NCBI RefSeq assembly: GCF_020171845.1
Contig: NZ_JAIVAM010000004.1
Span: forward strand, 124,001-188,000
Length of the DNA stretch: 64,000 bases
Direction: 5' to 3'
DNA from: Cytobacillus kochii
GTDB lineage: Bacteria > Bacillota > Bacilli > Bacillales > Cytobacillaceae
Both the position numbers and the translations under genes were made by a program. This document shows, piece by piece, positions 18,926 to 28,228 of this stretch (position 1 is the first letter of the stretch; each line of letters starts with the position of its first letter). Under the pieces are notes generated by a model that searched no databases, had not been told where the DNA came from, and was given only the letters and a program-made list of their open reading frames with translations.

Positions 18926-19507
18926 ATGAAAAAAAGTTTAAGAGCTTTGATGTTTCTTTTCATCTTTACAATTGTCTGTGGTGTGATCTATACGGCAACA
19001 GTAACAGCTTATGCACAATTATTTTTTGATGAGGAAGCGAATGGTAGTTTACTAGAAAATGAACAGTCTAGTCGTTTATTAGCACAATTTAATCAAGATG
19101 AAAAATATTTGTGGGGGAGAATAATGATTGTCGATAGTAGCACCTATCAAGATGAGGAAGGTAATCCACTAGCTTACGGTGTAGCATCCAACCTCAGTCC
19201 TGCAAGTGATGAATATGAAGCCATTGTTGTTGAGAGGGTTGATTACATTCAATCACATCATCCAACAAAAAGCGAGGAACCCATACCGGTTGATCTCGTG
19301 ACTGTTTCAGGTAGTGGGCTTGATCCAAGTATTTCGATTGCTGCTGCCAACTATCAATTGGACCGGTTAGCAACGGAAAATCAACTTTCAAAAGAAGAAG
19401 TACAAGCGCTATTTGACCGTCATACGACAAAACCGTTTCTGTCAGTATTTGGTGAAGCGACAGTCAATGTGACAGCAATAAACGCAGAGTTACAAAAGCG
19501 GAAGTAG
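18926..19507 (+). CDS. kdpC: Potassium-transporting ATPase subunit KdpC
   Basis: I choose ATG 18926 after TTGGAGGAG; this gives 193 residues starting MKKSLRALMFLF. One N-terminal membrane helix is followed by an extracytoplasmic domain with the family sequence ASNLSPASDEYEA and SGSGLDPSISIAAANYQLDRLA. KdpC anchors and stabilises the KdpFABC complex. It is followed by a strong hairpin before kdpD. Confidence 0.95.
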   Translation: MKKSLRALMFLFIFTIVCGVIYTATVTAYAQLFFDEEANGSLLENEQSSRLLAQFNQDEKYLWGRIMIVDSSTYQDEEGNPLAYGVASNLSPASDEYEAIVVERVDYIQSHHPTKSEEPIPVDLVTVSGSGLDPSISIAAANYQLDRLATENQLSKEEVQALFDRHTTKPFLSVFGEATVNVTAINAELQKRK

Positions 19508-19520
19508 GATTTACCTGTAG

Positions 19521-19563
19521 AAAAAGGCTGCTGGAGTTGAACACATACTCTAGTGCCTTTTTT
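19521..19563 (+). terminator. Terminator/attenuator between kdpC and kdpD
   Basis: Nested arms AAAAAGGC/GCCTTTTTT and CTGGAGT/ACTCTAG (one G-U pair) form a stable hairpin ending in T6. It should separate the abundant structural mRNA from lower expression of the sensor-regulator pair. Confidence 0.75.
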
Positions 19564-19586
19564 CGATAAAATTGAGGTGTTTGCTA

Positions 19587-22268
19587 ATGAAACGAGCCAA
19601 GCCAGAGGATTATTTACATATGATACAACATCATGATGAAAAGCAAGATAGAGGAAAGTTGAAAATATTTTTTGGGTATGCAGCTGGCGTCGGTAAAACT
19701 TATGCGATGTTACAAGCAGCCCATGATGCCAAACGAAAAGGTGTGGATGTCGTATGTGGTTATATTGAGCCGCATGCTAGGGAAGAAACATTAGCTTTAC
19801 TAGAAGGGTTGGAAAAGATTCCTCCACTAGAAAGCAATCATAACGGTTTAAAAGTATACGATTTCGATTTGGACGGTGCTTTAGAGAGAAAGCCCGCACT
19901 TATTCTTGTCGATGAGCTAGCCCATACGAATGTAGAGAAAGCCCGCCATACGAAAAGATATCAAGATATTAATGAACTACTTGCTGCAGGGATTAATGTT
20001 TACACAACGGTCAATGTCCAGCATATTGAAAGTTTGATTGATATTGTCACGATGATTACAGGTGTTACTATCCGAGAAACTTTACCTGATTCTGTATTTG
20101 ATGAAGCGGATCAAGTAGAGATGGTAGATATCGAACCAGATGAATTGATTCAAAGAATGCAAGACGGGAAGATCTATCGTCCCCCTCATGTAAATAGAGC
20201 ACTAGCTCATTTTTTTACAAAAGGGAACTTAACAGCCCTTAGAGAGTTGTCATTGCGGCGAACAGCTAATCGTGTAAAAAAGCATGCTGAAAAATCAACG
20301 GTTAATGAACAACAGTATTATGCGGATGAAACGATTCTCGTCTGTCTGTCAACGTCTCCTTCAAATGCAAGAATTATTCGCACAGCAGCGAGATTATCAG
20401 CGGCATTTAAAGGGGAGCTGATTGCTCTTTATATTGAAACATCTCGCGACAGGCAATATGCAAATGAGGACCGTGAAAGATTAATACAAAATATTCGTTT
20501 AGCAGAACAACTGGGTGCTAAAGTAGAAACAGTTTATGGGGAGGATATTCCTCATCAAATTGCTGAATATGCAAAAGTTGCTGGTGTATCAAAAATTGTA
20601 ATTGGTCGAAGCCAGTCAAAAAAACGACTTTTCAAAGCGGGCCCTTCCTTTACGGAGAGAGTAACGGTGCTTGCGCCAGATATAGATGTATACATTATTC
20701 CTGATCATGAGCAATTTATGAAACGTTTTACGGCACAAAGAAAGAAAGAGAAACTCACGTTTTCATGGCGAGAGTGCGCCCTTACAATTTTCATGCTTAT
20801 TGTGGCAACAATTGTGGGGTATATATGCCAAAGAATGGGTTTCAGTGAGGCTAATATTATTACTTGCTATATCCTCGGCGTATTGATAACGGCCGTTTAC
20901 ACAAGTCATCGTTTGTATAGTCTTGCTTCCTCTATATTTGCTGTTTTGTTGTTTAACTTTTTTTTCACTAACCCGACATTTACATTTATGGCTTATGATA
21001 ATGGCTATCCAGTGACTTTTCTGTTTATGTTACTTGCTTCATTCATTATTAGTACGGTAACAACAAGGCTTAACCAGCAGACGAAAAAAGCAGTTCTAAC
21101 AGCTAGCCGGACAAAGATCCTGTTAGATGCAAATCAGCGATTACAGCAAAGTAATACTCGTGAAGAAATTATCCAAACAACCGGACAACAATTGCTAAAA
21201 TTATTGCAGAAAGACATCGCTATTTATCCAGTTAGCGAATCAGGCTTATTAAAGCCATTGCCATTTTTAATGAACAATCAAGAAAGGCAATTATTTTTAG
21301 AAGAGAAAGAAGTAGCTGTCGCCCATTGGGTGTACAAAAATAATAAACGGGCAGGCGCATCAACGCAAACTTTGCAGGGAGCTAAATGTCTCCATATGGC
21401 CATCAGAAGTAAGAATGTTGTCTATGCTGTTGTCGCCATTTCACTCAGAGGACAGCGATTAGATCCTTTCGCTGCCAATCTGCTTATTTCCGTTCTTGGT
21501 GAAACGGGAATGGCATTGGAGAAAGAGTTATATAGTAGAAAAAGAGAAGAGGCAGCGATCGAAGCGCAAAATGAGCATTTACGAGCAGATTTATTGCGCT
21601 CCATCTCTCATGACCTTCGCACACCTTTAACAACCATTTCAGGCCATGCTGATTTTCTCTCAAAAAATGAACATTTATTAGAAAGTGATAAAAGAAAAGC
21701 ACTATACAAAGATATATACAATGATTCGATTTGGCTTATTAATTTAGTCGAAAATCTACTTTCGATTACGAGAATGGAAGACGGTCACCTACATTTGCAG
21801 TTGGTGGAAGAATGTGTGGACGATATCATTGAAGAAACATTGAATCATATGTATGGAAATAACATCCATGAAAGGGTATGCTATCATGCTCACTCCACTT
21901 TATTATTTGCTAAAATGGATGCGAGACTGATGATTCAAGTTGTCACCAATTTAGTAGATAATGCGCTTAAGTATTCCCCGATAGATACTACCATTGATAT
22001 TAGGACGATTAAAAACGGAAGTAATGTAGTTGTGGAAGTTCTCGATCAGGGTTTTGGTATAGAGGAAAGTGAAAAAGAGAAGGTGTTTGATATGTTTTAT
22101 ACCGCAAATCGTACGTCAGGCGATCAAAGGAGAGGGCTTGGCATTGGGTTAGCCCTTTGTCATGCGATTATTACTGCCCACGATGGAACAATGAGCATAA
22201 AAGATAATAACCCAAGTGGTAGCATCTTTCGTTTCACTTTACCACTGTCAGGAGAAGAGAAAATATGA
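19587..22268 (+). CDS. kdpD: Sensor histidine kinase KdpD
   Basis: With ATG 19587 (AGGTG site at 19575) the protein has 893 residues, the full length of KdpD. The N-terminal KdpD domain has Walker A GYAAGVGKT (about 30-38) and LVDELAHTN; a USP-like domain follows (ETILVCLSTSPSNARIIRTA region). About four membrane helices lie near residues 390-500, then a GAF-like region, a HisKA box SISHDLRTPLTTI and a HATPase_c domain with NLVDNALKYSP and GLGIGLALC. It senses K+ limitation and phosphorylates KdpE. The stop overlaps the kdpE start. Confidence 0.96.
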   Translation: MKRAKPEDYLHMIQHHDEKQDRGKLKIFFGYAAGVGKTYAMLQAAHDAKRKGVDVVCGYIEPHAREETLALLEGLEKIPPLESNHNGLKVYDFDLDGALERKPALILVDELAHTNVEKARHTKRYQDINELLAAGINVYTTVNVQHIESLIDIVTMITGVTIRETLPDSVFDEADQVEMVDIEPDELIQRMQDGKIYRPPHVNRALAHFFTKGNLTALRELSLRRTANRVKKHAEKSTVNEQQYYADETILVCLSTSPSNARIIRTAARLSAAFKGELIALYIETSRDRQYANEDRERLIQNIRLAEQLGAKVETVYGEDIPHQIAEYAKVAGVSKIVIGRSQSKKRLFKAGPSFTERVTVLAPDIDVYIIPDHEQFMKRFTAQRKKEKLTFSWRECALTIFMLIVATIVGYICQRMGFSEANIITCYILGVLITAVYTSHRLYSLASSIFAVLLFNFFFTNPTFTFMAYDNGYPVTFLFMLLASFIISTVTTRLNQQTKKAVLTASRTKILLDANQRLQQSNTREEIIQTTGQQLLKLLQKDIAIYPVSESGLLKPLPFLMNNQERQLFLEEKEVAVAHWVYKNNKRAGASTQTLQGAKCLHMAIRSKNVVYAVVAISLRGQRLDPFAANLLISVLGETGMALEKELYSRKREEAAIEAQNEHLRADLLRSISHDLRTPLTTISGHADFLSKNEHLLESDKRKALYKDIYNDSIWLINLVENLLSITRMEDGHLHLQLVEECVDDIIEETLNHMYGNNIHERVCYHAHSTLLFAKMDARLMIQVVTNLVDNALKYSPIDTTIDIRTIKNGSNVVVEVLDQGFGIEESEKEKVFDMFYTANRTSGDQRRGLGIGLALCHAIITAHDGTMSIKDNNPSGSIFRFTLPLSGEEKI

Positions 22269-22963
22269 ATCAAAACCAGCTCTCGATTCTAGTAGTCGAA
22301 GATGATTTGCCTATTCAACAGTTAATTGCTACAACATTAGCAGCCTATCATTATGTGTTTTGTTGTGTAACAGATGGGCAGCAAGCCATCTTGAAAGCTG
22401 CCACTATCAATCCAGATATTATACTCCTTGATTTAGGTTTACCGGATATAGATGGTGTAGAAGTAATCGAGAAAATTCGCACATGGTCTGCTGTCCCAAT
22501 TATTGTCATCAGTGCCCGTAGTGAAATGAATGAAAAAATAATGGCGTTAGATAGAGGCGCAGATGATTATTTAACTAAGCCATTTTCCGTGGAAGAATTA
22601 TTGGCTAGGATACGTGTGGTGACAAGAAGGCTCAGTATGATTCAGACAGAAATACCGTCATCACATTTTACAAATGACGAGCTAACGATTGATTTTAGCT
22701 CATCCTGTGTCTATGTATCAGGAAAGGAAATTCATCTCACACCAATCGAGTATAAATTAATTTGTTTATTAGCGAAGCATGCTGGTAAAGTATTGACCCA
22801 CCATTTTATTTTGAAAGAAGTATGGGGGAGTCATATTCAAAGTGATGTTGCTTCATTACGCGTTTTTATGGCAACGTTAAGACGAAAGGTGGAACCGGGA
22901 GCAGCAAGATCTAAATTTATCCAAACGCATGTAGGTATTGGTTATCGCATGTTAAAATATTAA
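22265..22963 (+). CDS. kdpE: Response regulator KdpE (OmpR/PhoB family)
   Basis: This 232-residue protein has a receiver domain with acidic pocket VEDD and phospho-acceptor Asp56 in ILLDLGLPDIDG, Lys in LTKPF, and a C-terminal winged-helix DNA-binding domain (HLTPIEYKLICLLAKHAGKVLTH and THVGIGYRM). It overlaps kdpD by 4 bases (ATGA). It should activate kdpFABC. Confidence 0.95.
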   Translation: MNQNQLSILVVEDDLPIQQLIATTLAAYHYVFCCVTDGQQAILKAATINPDIILLDLGLPDIDGVEVIEKIRTWSAVPIIVISARSEMNEKIMALDRGADDYLTKPFSVEELLARIRVVTRRLSMIQTEIPSSHFTNDELTIDFSSSCVYVSGKEIHLTPIEYKLICLLAKHAGKVLTHHFILKEVWGSHIQSDVASLRVFMATLRRKVEPGAARSKFIQTHVGIGYRMLKY

Positions 22964-22996
22964 AGAGGTAAATAATAATATGAAGGATGGGATTAA

Positions 22997-23770
22997 ATGA
23001 GTTTATTTTCCAAAGTGTTAGCGAGTGTAGGTATTGGAGCTACGAAAGTGGATACAAAACTTTCAAAAGAGTCTTTTATGCAAGGAGAGCAAATAAACGG
23101 TATAGTCGAGGTGAGAGGAGGGAAAATAGATCAACAGATTGAACATTTATATATAGAAGTATGCTGTAAATATGATGTCGAAAATGATGATAATGGGGTA
23201 AGCACACAAACAGCAGTTCTATGTCGTCAATTGATTACACAAAATATAACCGTTTTAGAAGGTGAAGAAAAAGAAGTGCCTTTTTCTTTTCAATTACCTT
23301 ATGATACACCGATGACTTACGGAAAAACAAAGGTTTGGTTACAGACTTCAGGAGATATTAAGAACGCAATGGATCCTAACGACACAGACTTTATAAAGGT
23401 TGAGCCTAATCAATTATCTTCTTCCATTTTACATAGCATGGAGGATATTGGATTTAGGTTAAGAGAAGTAGTATGCGAGGAAGTACCTAGAAGATTAAGA
23501 GATAAATATCCGTTTGCTCAAGAGTGGGAATTTGTTCCTGCTAGTGGAGAGTTTCGAGGACGGTTGGATGAAATAGAATTAATCTTCATGAAGCAAAACG
23601 AAAGTAATGTGGAATTACTCATTGAAGTCGACCGTCGAGCAAGAGATTTTGGCTCCTTTCTTTCAGAACTTATGGAAACAGATGAGACGAAATTAAGAGT
23701 CTATTTGTCTGTAAATGATATCCCTCAAATGGAAGCGAAACTTACAGAGCTCATTCGTAAATATGCTTAA
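22997..23770 (+). CDS. spo0M: Sporulation-control protein Spo0M
   Basis: This 257-residue protein has the arrestin-like N-terminal fold of Spo0M, starting MSLFSKVLASVGIGATKVDTKL, with the EVPFSFQLPYDTPMTYG segment and the conserved middle region LRDKYPFAQEWEFVPASGEFRGRLDEIEL. Length equals Bacillus Spo0M (about 258). It is cytoplasmic and affects sporulation and cell-shape control. It starts 33 bases after kdpE without an obvious terminator between them, so some read-through is likely. Confidence 0.92.
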   Translation: MSLFSKVLASVGIGATKVDTKLSKESFMQGEQINGIVEVRGGKIDQQIEHLYIEVCCKYDVENDDNGVSTQTAVLCRQLITQNITVLEGEEKEVPFSFQLPYDTPMTYGKTKVWLQTSGDIKNAMDPNDTDFIKVEPNQLSSSILHSMEDIGFRLREVVCEEVPRRLRDKYPFAQEWEFVPASGEFRGRLDEIELIFMKQNESNVELLIEVDRRARDFGSFLSELMETDETKLRVYLSVNDIPQMEAKLTELIRKYA

Positions 23771-24076
23771 AATGTAACAATAACTAATGGTTGTATGCTG
23801 GAAGTAAGTAAAATAATAGCCTAATAGAAGCTTAACAAGTCAATGATTTTAGCTATTATGTTTGTTTATGTATGTGATTTTATGCGAACATATCAGAGGA
23901 TAATCTTCATTGGATATGTTCGCATTTGTCGTTTCAAGCATATAAAGTCAATCTATAGATGTTCTAATAAATCAGAATTTTTGAATTAATCGATGGGTTT
24001 GTTATACTTGTATTATGTTTAATTAAGTAAAATAATTGCTATATATACAGGAGAGGTTTGGAAAGGGGTAGAAAAA
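23771..24076. other. Intergenic region with two hairpins and a promoter
   Basis: An AATAATAGC/GCTATTAT hairpin (23812-23859) probably terminates spo0M. A second, perfect 12-bp repeat TGCGAACATATC/GATATGTTCGCA (23883-23924) is followed by a short T-rich stretch. A promoter for the next gene follows (separate entry). I see no gene here. Confidence 0.6.
23981..24008 (+). promoter_or_regulatory. Candidate sigma-A promoter of the quinone-oxidoreductase-like gene
   Basis: TTGAAT (23981-23986), a 16-base spacer and TATACT (24003-24008) lie about 70 bases before the start codon. Confidence 0.5.
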
Positions 24077-25099
24077 ATGAAAGCGGTTGTATTAAAAGAC
24101 AAAATGAAAAAAGGAGATATGATTGCTCCATTATATTATGAAGAAGTAGAGACACCACAGCCCAAAAAAGGTGAAGTGCTTGTGAGATTACATTATGCTG
24201 CTGTTAATCGTCGGGATGTATTTATCCGATATGGTGCTTATCCTGGGATTGCGGTACCTTCTGTTTTAGGTTCTGATGGGGCAGGTGTCATTGCAGCATT
24301 AGGTGAGGGGGTTTCAGGTATCGCTGTAGGTAGTGAAGTTGTCATCAATCCAGGGCTTGATTGGGGAGATAACATTGACTATCCTCAAGCTAAACATACA
24401 GTACTTGGTGTTCCCTCAAACGGGACTTATGCACAGTATGTGACAGTACCTGCTGAGAATGTGCTACAAAAACCTTCCCATTTAACATTAGAAGAAGCAG
24501 CTGCCATTCCTTTAGGCGCACTTACAGCATACCGAGCCGTTGTCACAAAAGGAGAGGTCAAACCATCTGATACCGTTATTATTCCGGGTATTGGGGGAGG
24601 CGTTGCGACTTTTGCATTACAAATTGCTGTTGCAAAAGGAGCGACGGTCTTTGTTACCTCAAGCAGTGATGAGAAAATTGCTTATGCTAAGGAACTAGGG
24701 GCTACTGATGGAGTAAACTATCGCAATGAGGATTGGGTGAAGGAATTAAAAGCACTGTCAGGTGGTGCCGATTTAAGTATTGATAGTATTGGTGGATCTA
24801 CCTTTAATGATCTCATCTACTTGGCTAAACCTGGTAGTAAAATCGTCTCCTTTGGTGCGACATTAGGACCGGTAGAGCAAGTTGTGATGCCAAGAATCTT
24901 TTTTAAGCAATTACATATTCTAGGGACAACAATGGGTAGTGCTTCTGAATTTAAATCAGTGATTGATTTCTACGAGGCTCATAAGTTAAAGCCAGTAATT
25001 GATGGAGTATATGATCTACAAGATATTGAAAATGTCCATGAGAAAATGGATAAAGGAAAGGTATTTGGGAAAATGGTTTTAAAAATACCGCATGACTAA
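24077..25099 (+). CDS. Zinc-binding-dehydrogenase-family oxidoreductase (YogA/quinone reductase-like)
   Basis: This 340-residue MDR protein has an N-terminal GroES-like domain (VNRRDVFIRYGAYPG, LGSDGAGVI) and a Rossmann domain with PGIGGGVATFALQIAVAKG. The Cys ligands for structural and catalytic zinc are absent, so it is likely a NAD(P)H-dependent reductase of quinone or enone type. It resembles Bacillus YogA. An own promoter and a downstream terminator suggest a single-gene unit. The substrate is unknown. Confidence 0.82.
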   Translation: MKAVVLKDKMKKGDMIAPLYYEEVETPQPKKGEVLVRLHYAAVNRRDVFIRYGAYPGIAVPSVLGSDGAGVIAALGEGVSGIAVGSEVVINPGLDWGDNIDYPQAKHTVLGVPSNGTYAQYVTVPAENVLQKPSHLTLEEAAAIPLGALTAYRAVVTKGEVKPSDTVIIPGIGGGVATFALQIAVAKGATVFVTSSSDEKIAYAKELGATDGVNYRNEDWVKELKALSGGADLSIDSIGGSTFNDLIYLAKPGSKIVSFGATLGPVEQVVMPRIFFKQLHILGTTMGSASEFKSVIDFYEAHKLKPVIDGVYDLQDIENVHEKMDKGKVFGKMVLKIPHD

Positions 25100-25223
25100 G
25101 ATGGAAAAATGGTATAAAACATTATTTATCGTTGCCAGGCCAGCTATGAAATTATCATCCACTCATCAAAGATATCAAATCCCAACTGACATGCAAAAAT
25201 GAAAAACATATAAAATAAATAGC

Positions 25224-25264
25224 AAAAGGTTGATCTTATCATTACTATAAGTTCAACCTTTTTA
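25224..25264. terminator. Bidirectional terminator between convergent genes
   Basis: AAAAGGTTGA and TCAACCTTTTT form a 10-bp stem with a 19-base loop; T-runs exist on both strands. It separates the oxidoreductase from the convergent ABC importer operon. Confidence 0.75.
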
Positions 25265-25280
25265 TGCTACTTAATGGTAA

Positions 25281-26093
25281 TTATTCAGGTTTCCATGAGC
25301 TAAATCTTTTTTCAATTAAACCGATAATGCCGGTGAGAATGACACCAGAAACAGCGATTACAACGACACCAACAAACATTTCCGCAGTTTTTAAATTTTG
25401 GCCTGCATGTGTGAGATGATAACCAATACCAGCTGTAGATGCATACATTTCTCCAACGACAATTGCGATTAATCCCTGTCCTAGCCCTAAGCGAATACCG
25501 TTTAGAAGAAAAGGAACCGTGGAGGGGAGAGCAATTGTTTTAAATATTTGGAATTCAGATGCGGTAAAACTACGAGCTGCTTTAATTAAGTTTTGATCTA
25601 GAGTGGACATGGCCTTTTGTGCACTCATGACAATAGGAAAAAATGCCATTAAAAATACGACGACGATTTTAGATGCCGCACCAATCCCAAAAGCAATGAT
25701 GATTATGGGTAATAATGCAACTTTTGGCGTAACGTATAGAGCGGATACAAATGGACTAATAATACTGTTGAAAATACGATTCCACCCGGCAAATATGCCA
25801 ATCGGAATCCCTATCGCCATCGCCAGTATAAACCCAAGTGAAAATTCATATGCACTAACACCTAGATGCTGCCAATACCTAGGATCTGCAAAAAGTGTCG
25901 TGGCCGCTTCAACAATTTTAATAGGTGAGCTTATAAATAGGGGGTTAATAAGCTTATAATAAGAAATCAATTCCCAAGAAATTAAAAATAGAATAACGGA
26001 AGTTACACTAATCCAGACGGTGCTTTTTTTTGTTTTTATTTTTAGCGATTTATTTTTCACTGGAATGGTGGATGTCATTTCGGTTTTACTCAC
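25281..26093 (-). CDS. ABC importer permease (SsuC/TauC/NrtB type)
   Basis: This 270-residue protein starts at GTG 26093 with AAGGAGGAG seven bases upstream. It has about six membrane helices and the BPD_transp_1 EAA loop (FTASEFQIFKTIALPSTVPFLLNGIRLGLG). It is the last gene of a binding protein-ATPase-permease operon for the nitrate/sulfonate/taurine-type family, which also includes thiamine-pyrimidine and riboflavin-precursor importers. The substrate cannot be told from sequence. Confidence 0.9.
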   Translation of the reverse strand: MSKTEMTSTIPVKNKSLKIKTKKSTVWISVTSVILFLISWELISYYKLINPLFISSPIKIVEAATTLFADPRYWQHLGVSAYEFSLGFILAMAIGIPIGIFAGWNRIFNSIISPFVSALYVTPKVALLPIIIIAFGIGAASKIVVVFLMAFFPIVMSAQKAMSTLDQNLIKAARSFTASEFQIFKTIALPSTVPFLLNGIRLGLGQGLIAIVVGEMYASTAGIGYHLTHAGQNLKTAEMFVGVVVIAVSGVILTGIIGLIEKRFSSWKPE

Positions 26094-26107
26094 TCAATGT
26101 CTCCTCC

Positions 26108-26908
26108 TTAGGCGAATCCTTGTTTTGCTGACTCATTTTCTATTAACTGCCAAATACGGTCAACATATTGTAGAAAATGTGGTTCTCTTTTTATCTTCAA
26201 TTCTCTTGGTCTTACTAAATCAATCGAAATATCTTCTACTAAATGGCCAGGTCTTGCACCAAACACAAAAACGCGATCAGCTAAAAAAACAGCTTCGTCG
26301 ATTTGATGGGTGATAAAAATACTTGTCTTTTTCGTTTCACTCCATATTCTCACAAGTTCCTGTTGCATAAATTCTCTTGTTTGTGCATCAAGAGCGGAAA
26401 ATGGCTCATCTAAAAGGAGTAAGGAGGGTTCTACTGTTAAGGCTCTTGCAAGGTTTACTCGTTGTTGCATACCACCAGATAGTTCATGCGGATAATGACT
26501 TTCAAATCCTTTGAGGCCAACCATTTCGATATATGTTTTCGCTAGCTCTCTTGTATCAGGACTCAGTCTCTTTTGTAATTCTACCCCATATAAGACGTTG
26601 TCCATTACATTTCTCCATGGAAGGAGACTCGGAGATTGAAAGACCATAGAGCGATCTTTCCCAGGTCCGACTATTTTCTTATTATCTAAAAGAATGGACC
26701 CATTACTCGGTTCAATAAAACCGATCACCGTATTTAAGAAAGTTGTTTTTCCACAACCTGATGGACCGACAATACAAATAAATTCTCCTTCTTGAATGGA
26801 GAGGTTAATATTTTTTAAAGCAGTTACCTCTTGACCGGTTTTATGGTTCATATAAGTGACATCGAGGAATTGACTTTGCAGTTTAGGTAATGATTGTGTA
26901 TCTTTCAT
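26108..26908 (-). CDS. ABC importer ATPase (SsuB/TauB type)
   Basis: This 266-residue ATPase has Walker A GPSGCGKTT (48-56), signature LSGGMQQR (143-150), Walker B LLLLDEP ending near residue 169 and the switch His in FITHQIDEA. These motifs, including the SPSLLPWRNV Q-loop region, are typical for the nitrate/sulfonate/taurine importer group. A GGAAGGG site precedes ATG 26908. It lies 14 bases before the permease. Confidence 0.92.
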   Translation of the reverse strand: MKDTQSLPKLQSQFLDVTYMNHKTGQEVTALKNINLSIQEGEFICIVGPSGCGKTTFLNTVIGFIEPSNGSILLDNKKIVGPGKDRSMVFQSPSLLPWRNVMDNVLYGVELQKRLSPDTRELAKTYIEMVGLKGFESHYPHELSGGMQQRVNLARALTVEPSLLLLDEPFSALDAQTREFMQQELVRIWSETKKTSIFITHQIDEAVFLADRVFVFGARPGHLVEDISIDLVRPRELKIKREPHFLQYVDRIWQLIENESAKQGFA

Positions 26909-26926
26909 CGTACCCTTCCTTTCCTA

Positions 26927-27964
26927 TTATTTTGGGAAAGCCTCTTTTAAGTAACGATTTGTCCAAAGTTTTTCTTCAGCCGTATCATGAGTTTGGCTTA
27001 CACCAGAAATTTCACTTAATTCAACTAAAGGGTCTTGTGCGTGATCCCATGCAGCTTGAGTCATTTCACCATACCCGACATAGGTTGGTTTTAATGAAGT
27101 GAGCGATTTTTCTAATATTGCTTGATCAACTCCTTCAAAATACCCTGTAATTAATCCAGCAGCTTCATCTGGATTGTCCCGAGTAAATTCAATCGCTTTT
27201 CCTAATGCTCTTACAACTTTTGTAGTAAGTTCAGGGTTGTCTTCGATATAGTCTCTTTTCGCAAAAACAATCTCCCAAGCTAGTTCCGCGTACATTTCTT
27301 CTTCACTTAGTTCGAGTGCAAGTGAACCACCATCTTCTGCTTCAACCAGTGCAGAGAATGGAGGTGACGCAATTCCACCATCAATAATACCTTCTTGCAT
27401 TCCACCGACTTTTGATCCTGTTCCTTCCATTTTTACTGTTTCAAGGGTCGATTGATCTTGTCCATACTTTTCCATTAAATAACGTAAATAAACATCGCCG
27501 GAATCTCCCACTTGATTAGAGCCAATTTTTGCACCAGCTAATGCTTTTACTTTCTCCTCAACAGTGGATTCCTTTGTTATGCCTTTTTCTTTCATAAAGG
27601 TTTCAGACAGCGCTACTTCATATGTGAGAGCAGAATTTAATCCTTGGATGGCTACAAGGTCTTCTCCTGCTTCAATGGCAGATAACATGGCACGTGGTGC
27701 TGCTAGCGCAAATTGTGTATCTCCTGAAAGAATAGTCGCTGTTACTTGGGAACCACCACCACCTGAAGCAATATTTGCCTCGATCCCTTCGTCTTCAAAA
27801 TATCCTTTTTCAATTGCTACATAGAGAGGAGCGAAGGAAAGAATTCGTGCTGGTTCTGCAAAAGTAAGTGCGGTCTTCCCATCCTCTGAAGTAGAAGAAG
27901 CATTCCCACAAGCTGTCAGAAAGAGCAATGTTGACAGTAATAAAGTGAATAAATTGCTTTTCAT
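26927..27964 (-). CDS. ABC importer substrate-binding lipoprotein (NMT1/THI5-like, SsuA type)
   Basis: This 345-residue protein has a lipoprotein signal with lipobox LTAC at about residue 19. The mature part reads as an NMT1-like binding fold: SFAPLYVAIEKGYFEDEGIEANIASGGGGSQ, an ATILSGDTQFALA segment and GMQEGIIDGGIASPPF. It would capture the ligand outside the membrane. First gene of the operon, behind an AGGAGGATTT site and a sigma-A-like promoter. No riboswitch fold (for example a TPP motif) was recognised in the leader. Confidence 0.9.
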   Translation of the reverse strand: MKSNLFTLLLSTLLFLTACGNASSTSEDGKTALTFAEPARILSFAPLYVAIEKGYFEDEGIEANIASGGGGSQVTATILSGDTQFALAAPRAMLSAIEAGEDLVAIQGLNSALTYEVALSETFMKEKGITKESTVEEKVKALAGAKIGSNQVGDSGDVYLRYLMEKYGQDQSTLETVKMEGTGSKVGGMQEGIIDGGIASPPFSALVEAEDGGSLALELSEEEMYAELAWEIVFAKRDYIEDNPELTTKVVRALGKAIEFTRDNPDEAAGLITGYFEGVDQAILEKSLTSLKPTYVGYGEMTQAAWDHAQDPLVELSEISGVSQTHDTAEEKLWTNRYLKEAFPK

Positions 27965-28004
27965 GTTAAATCCTCCTTTGTTTTATATATAATACATAGT
28001 TTTA

Positions 28005-28034
28005 AATATACAAAAAAGATTTGATTAATGTCAA
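28005..28034 (-). promoter_or_regulatory. Candidate sigma-A promoter of the SsuABC-like operon
   Basis: On the minus strand TTGACA (28034-28029), an 18-base spacer and TATATT (28010-28005) precede the lipoprotein start by about 40 bases. Confidence 0.55.
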
Positions 28035-28228
28035 TATTATTTGAATATTTTATTTATTTTGATGAGTTCAATATACCTTTTACCGATTCTAGAGTATAAA
28101 GATAGTCAAAGGAGAATTTCGTCTTTTAATCTAATTAAAGAACGCTATGTATGAATGGATTATTCTCCAACATTTGATGATTCAACCGTTTATTATCAGT
28201 TATAATGGTAAATAAGGGAGGTGGGTTG

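Noticed and set aside
27965-28228. Riboswitch (for example TPP) in front of the SsuABC-like operon
   Set aside because: No conserved riboswitch core was recognised in the short leader; only a promoter is evident.
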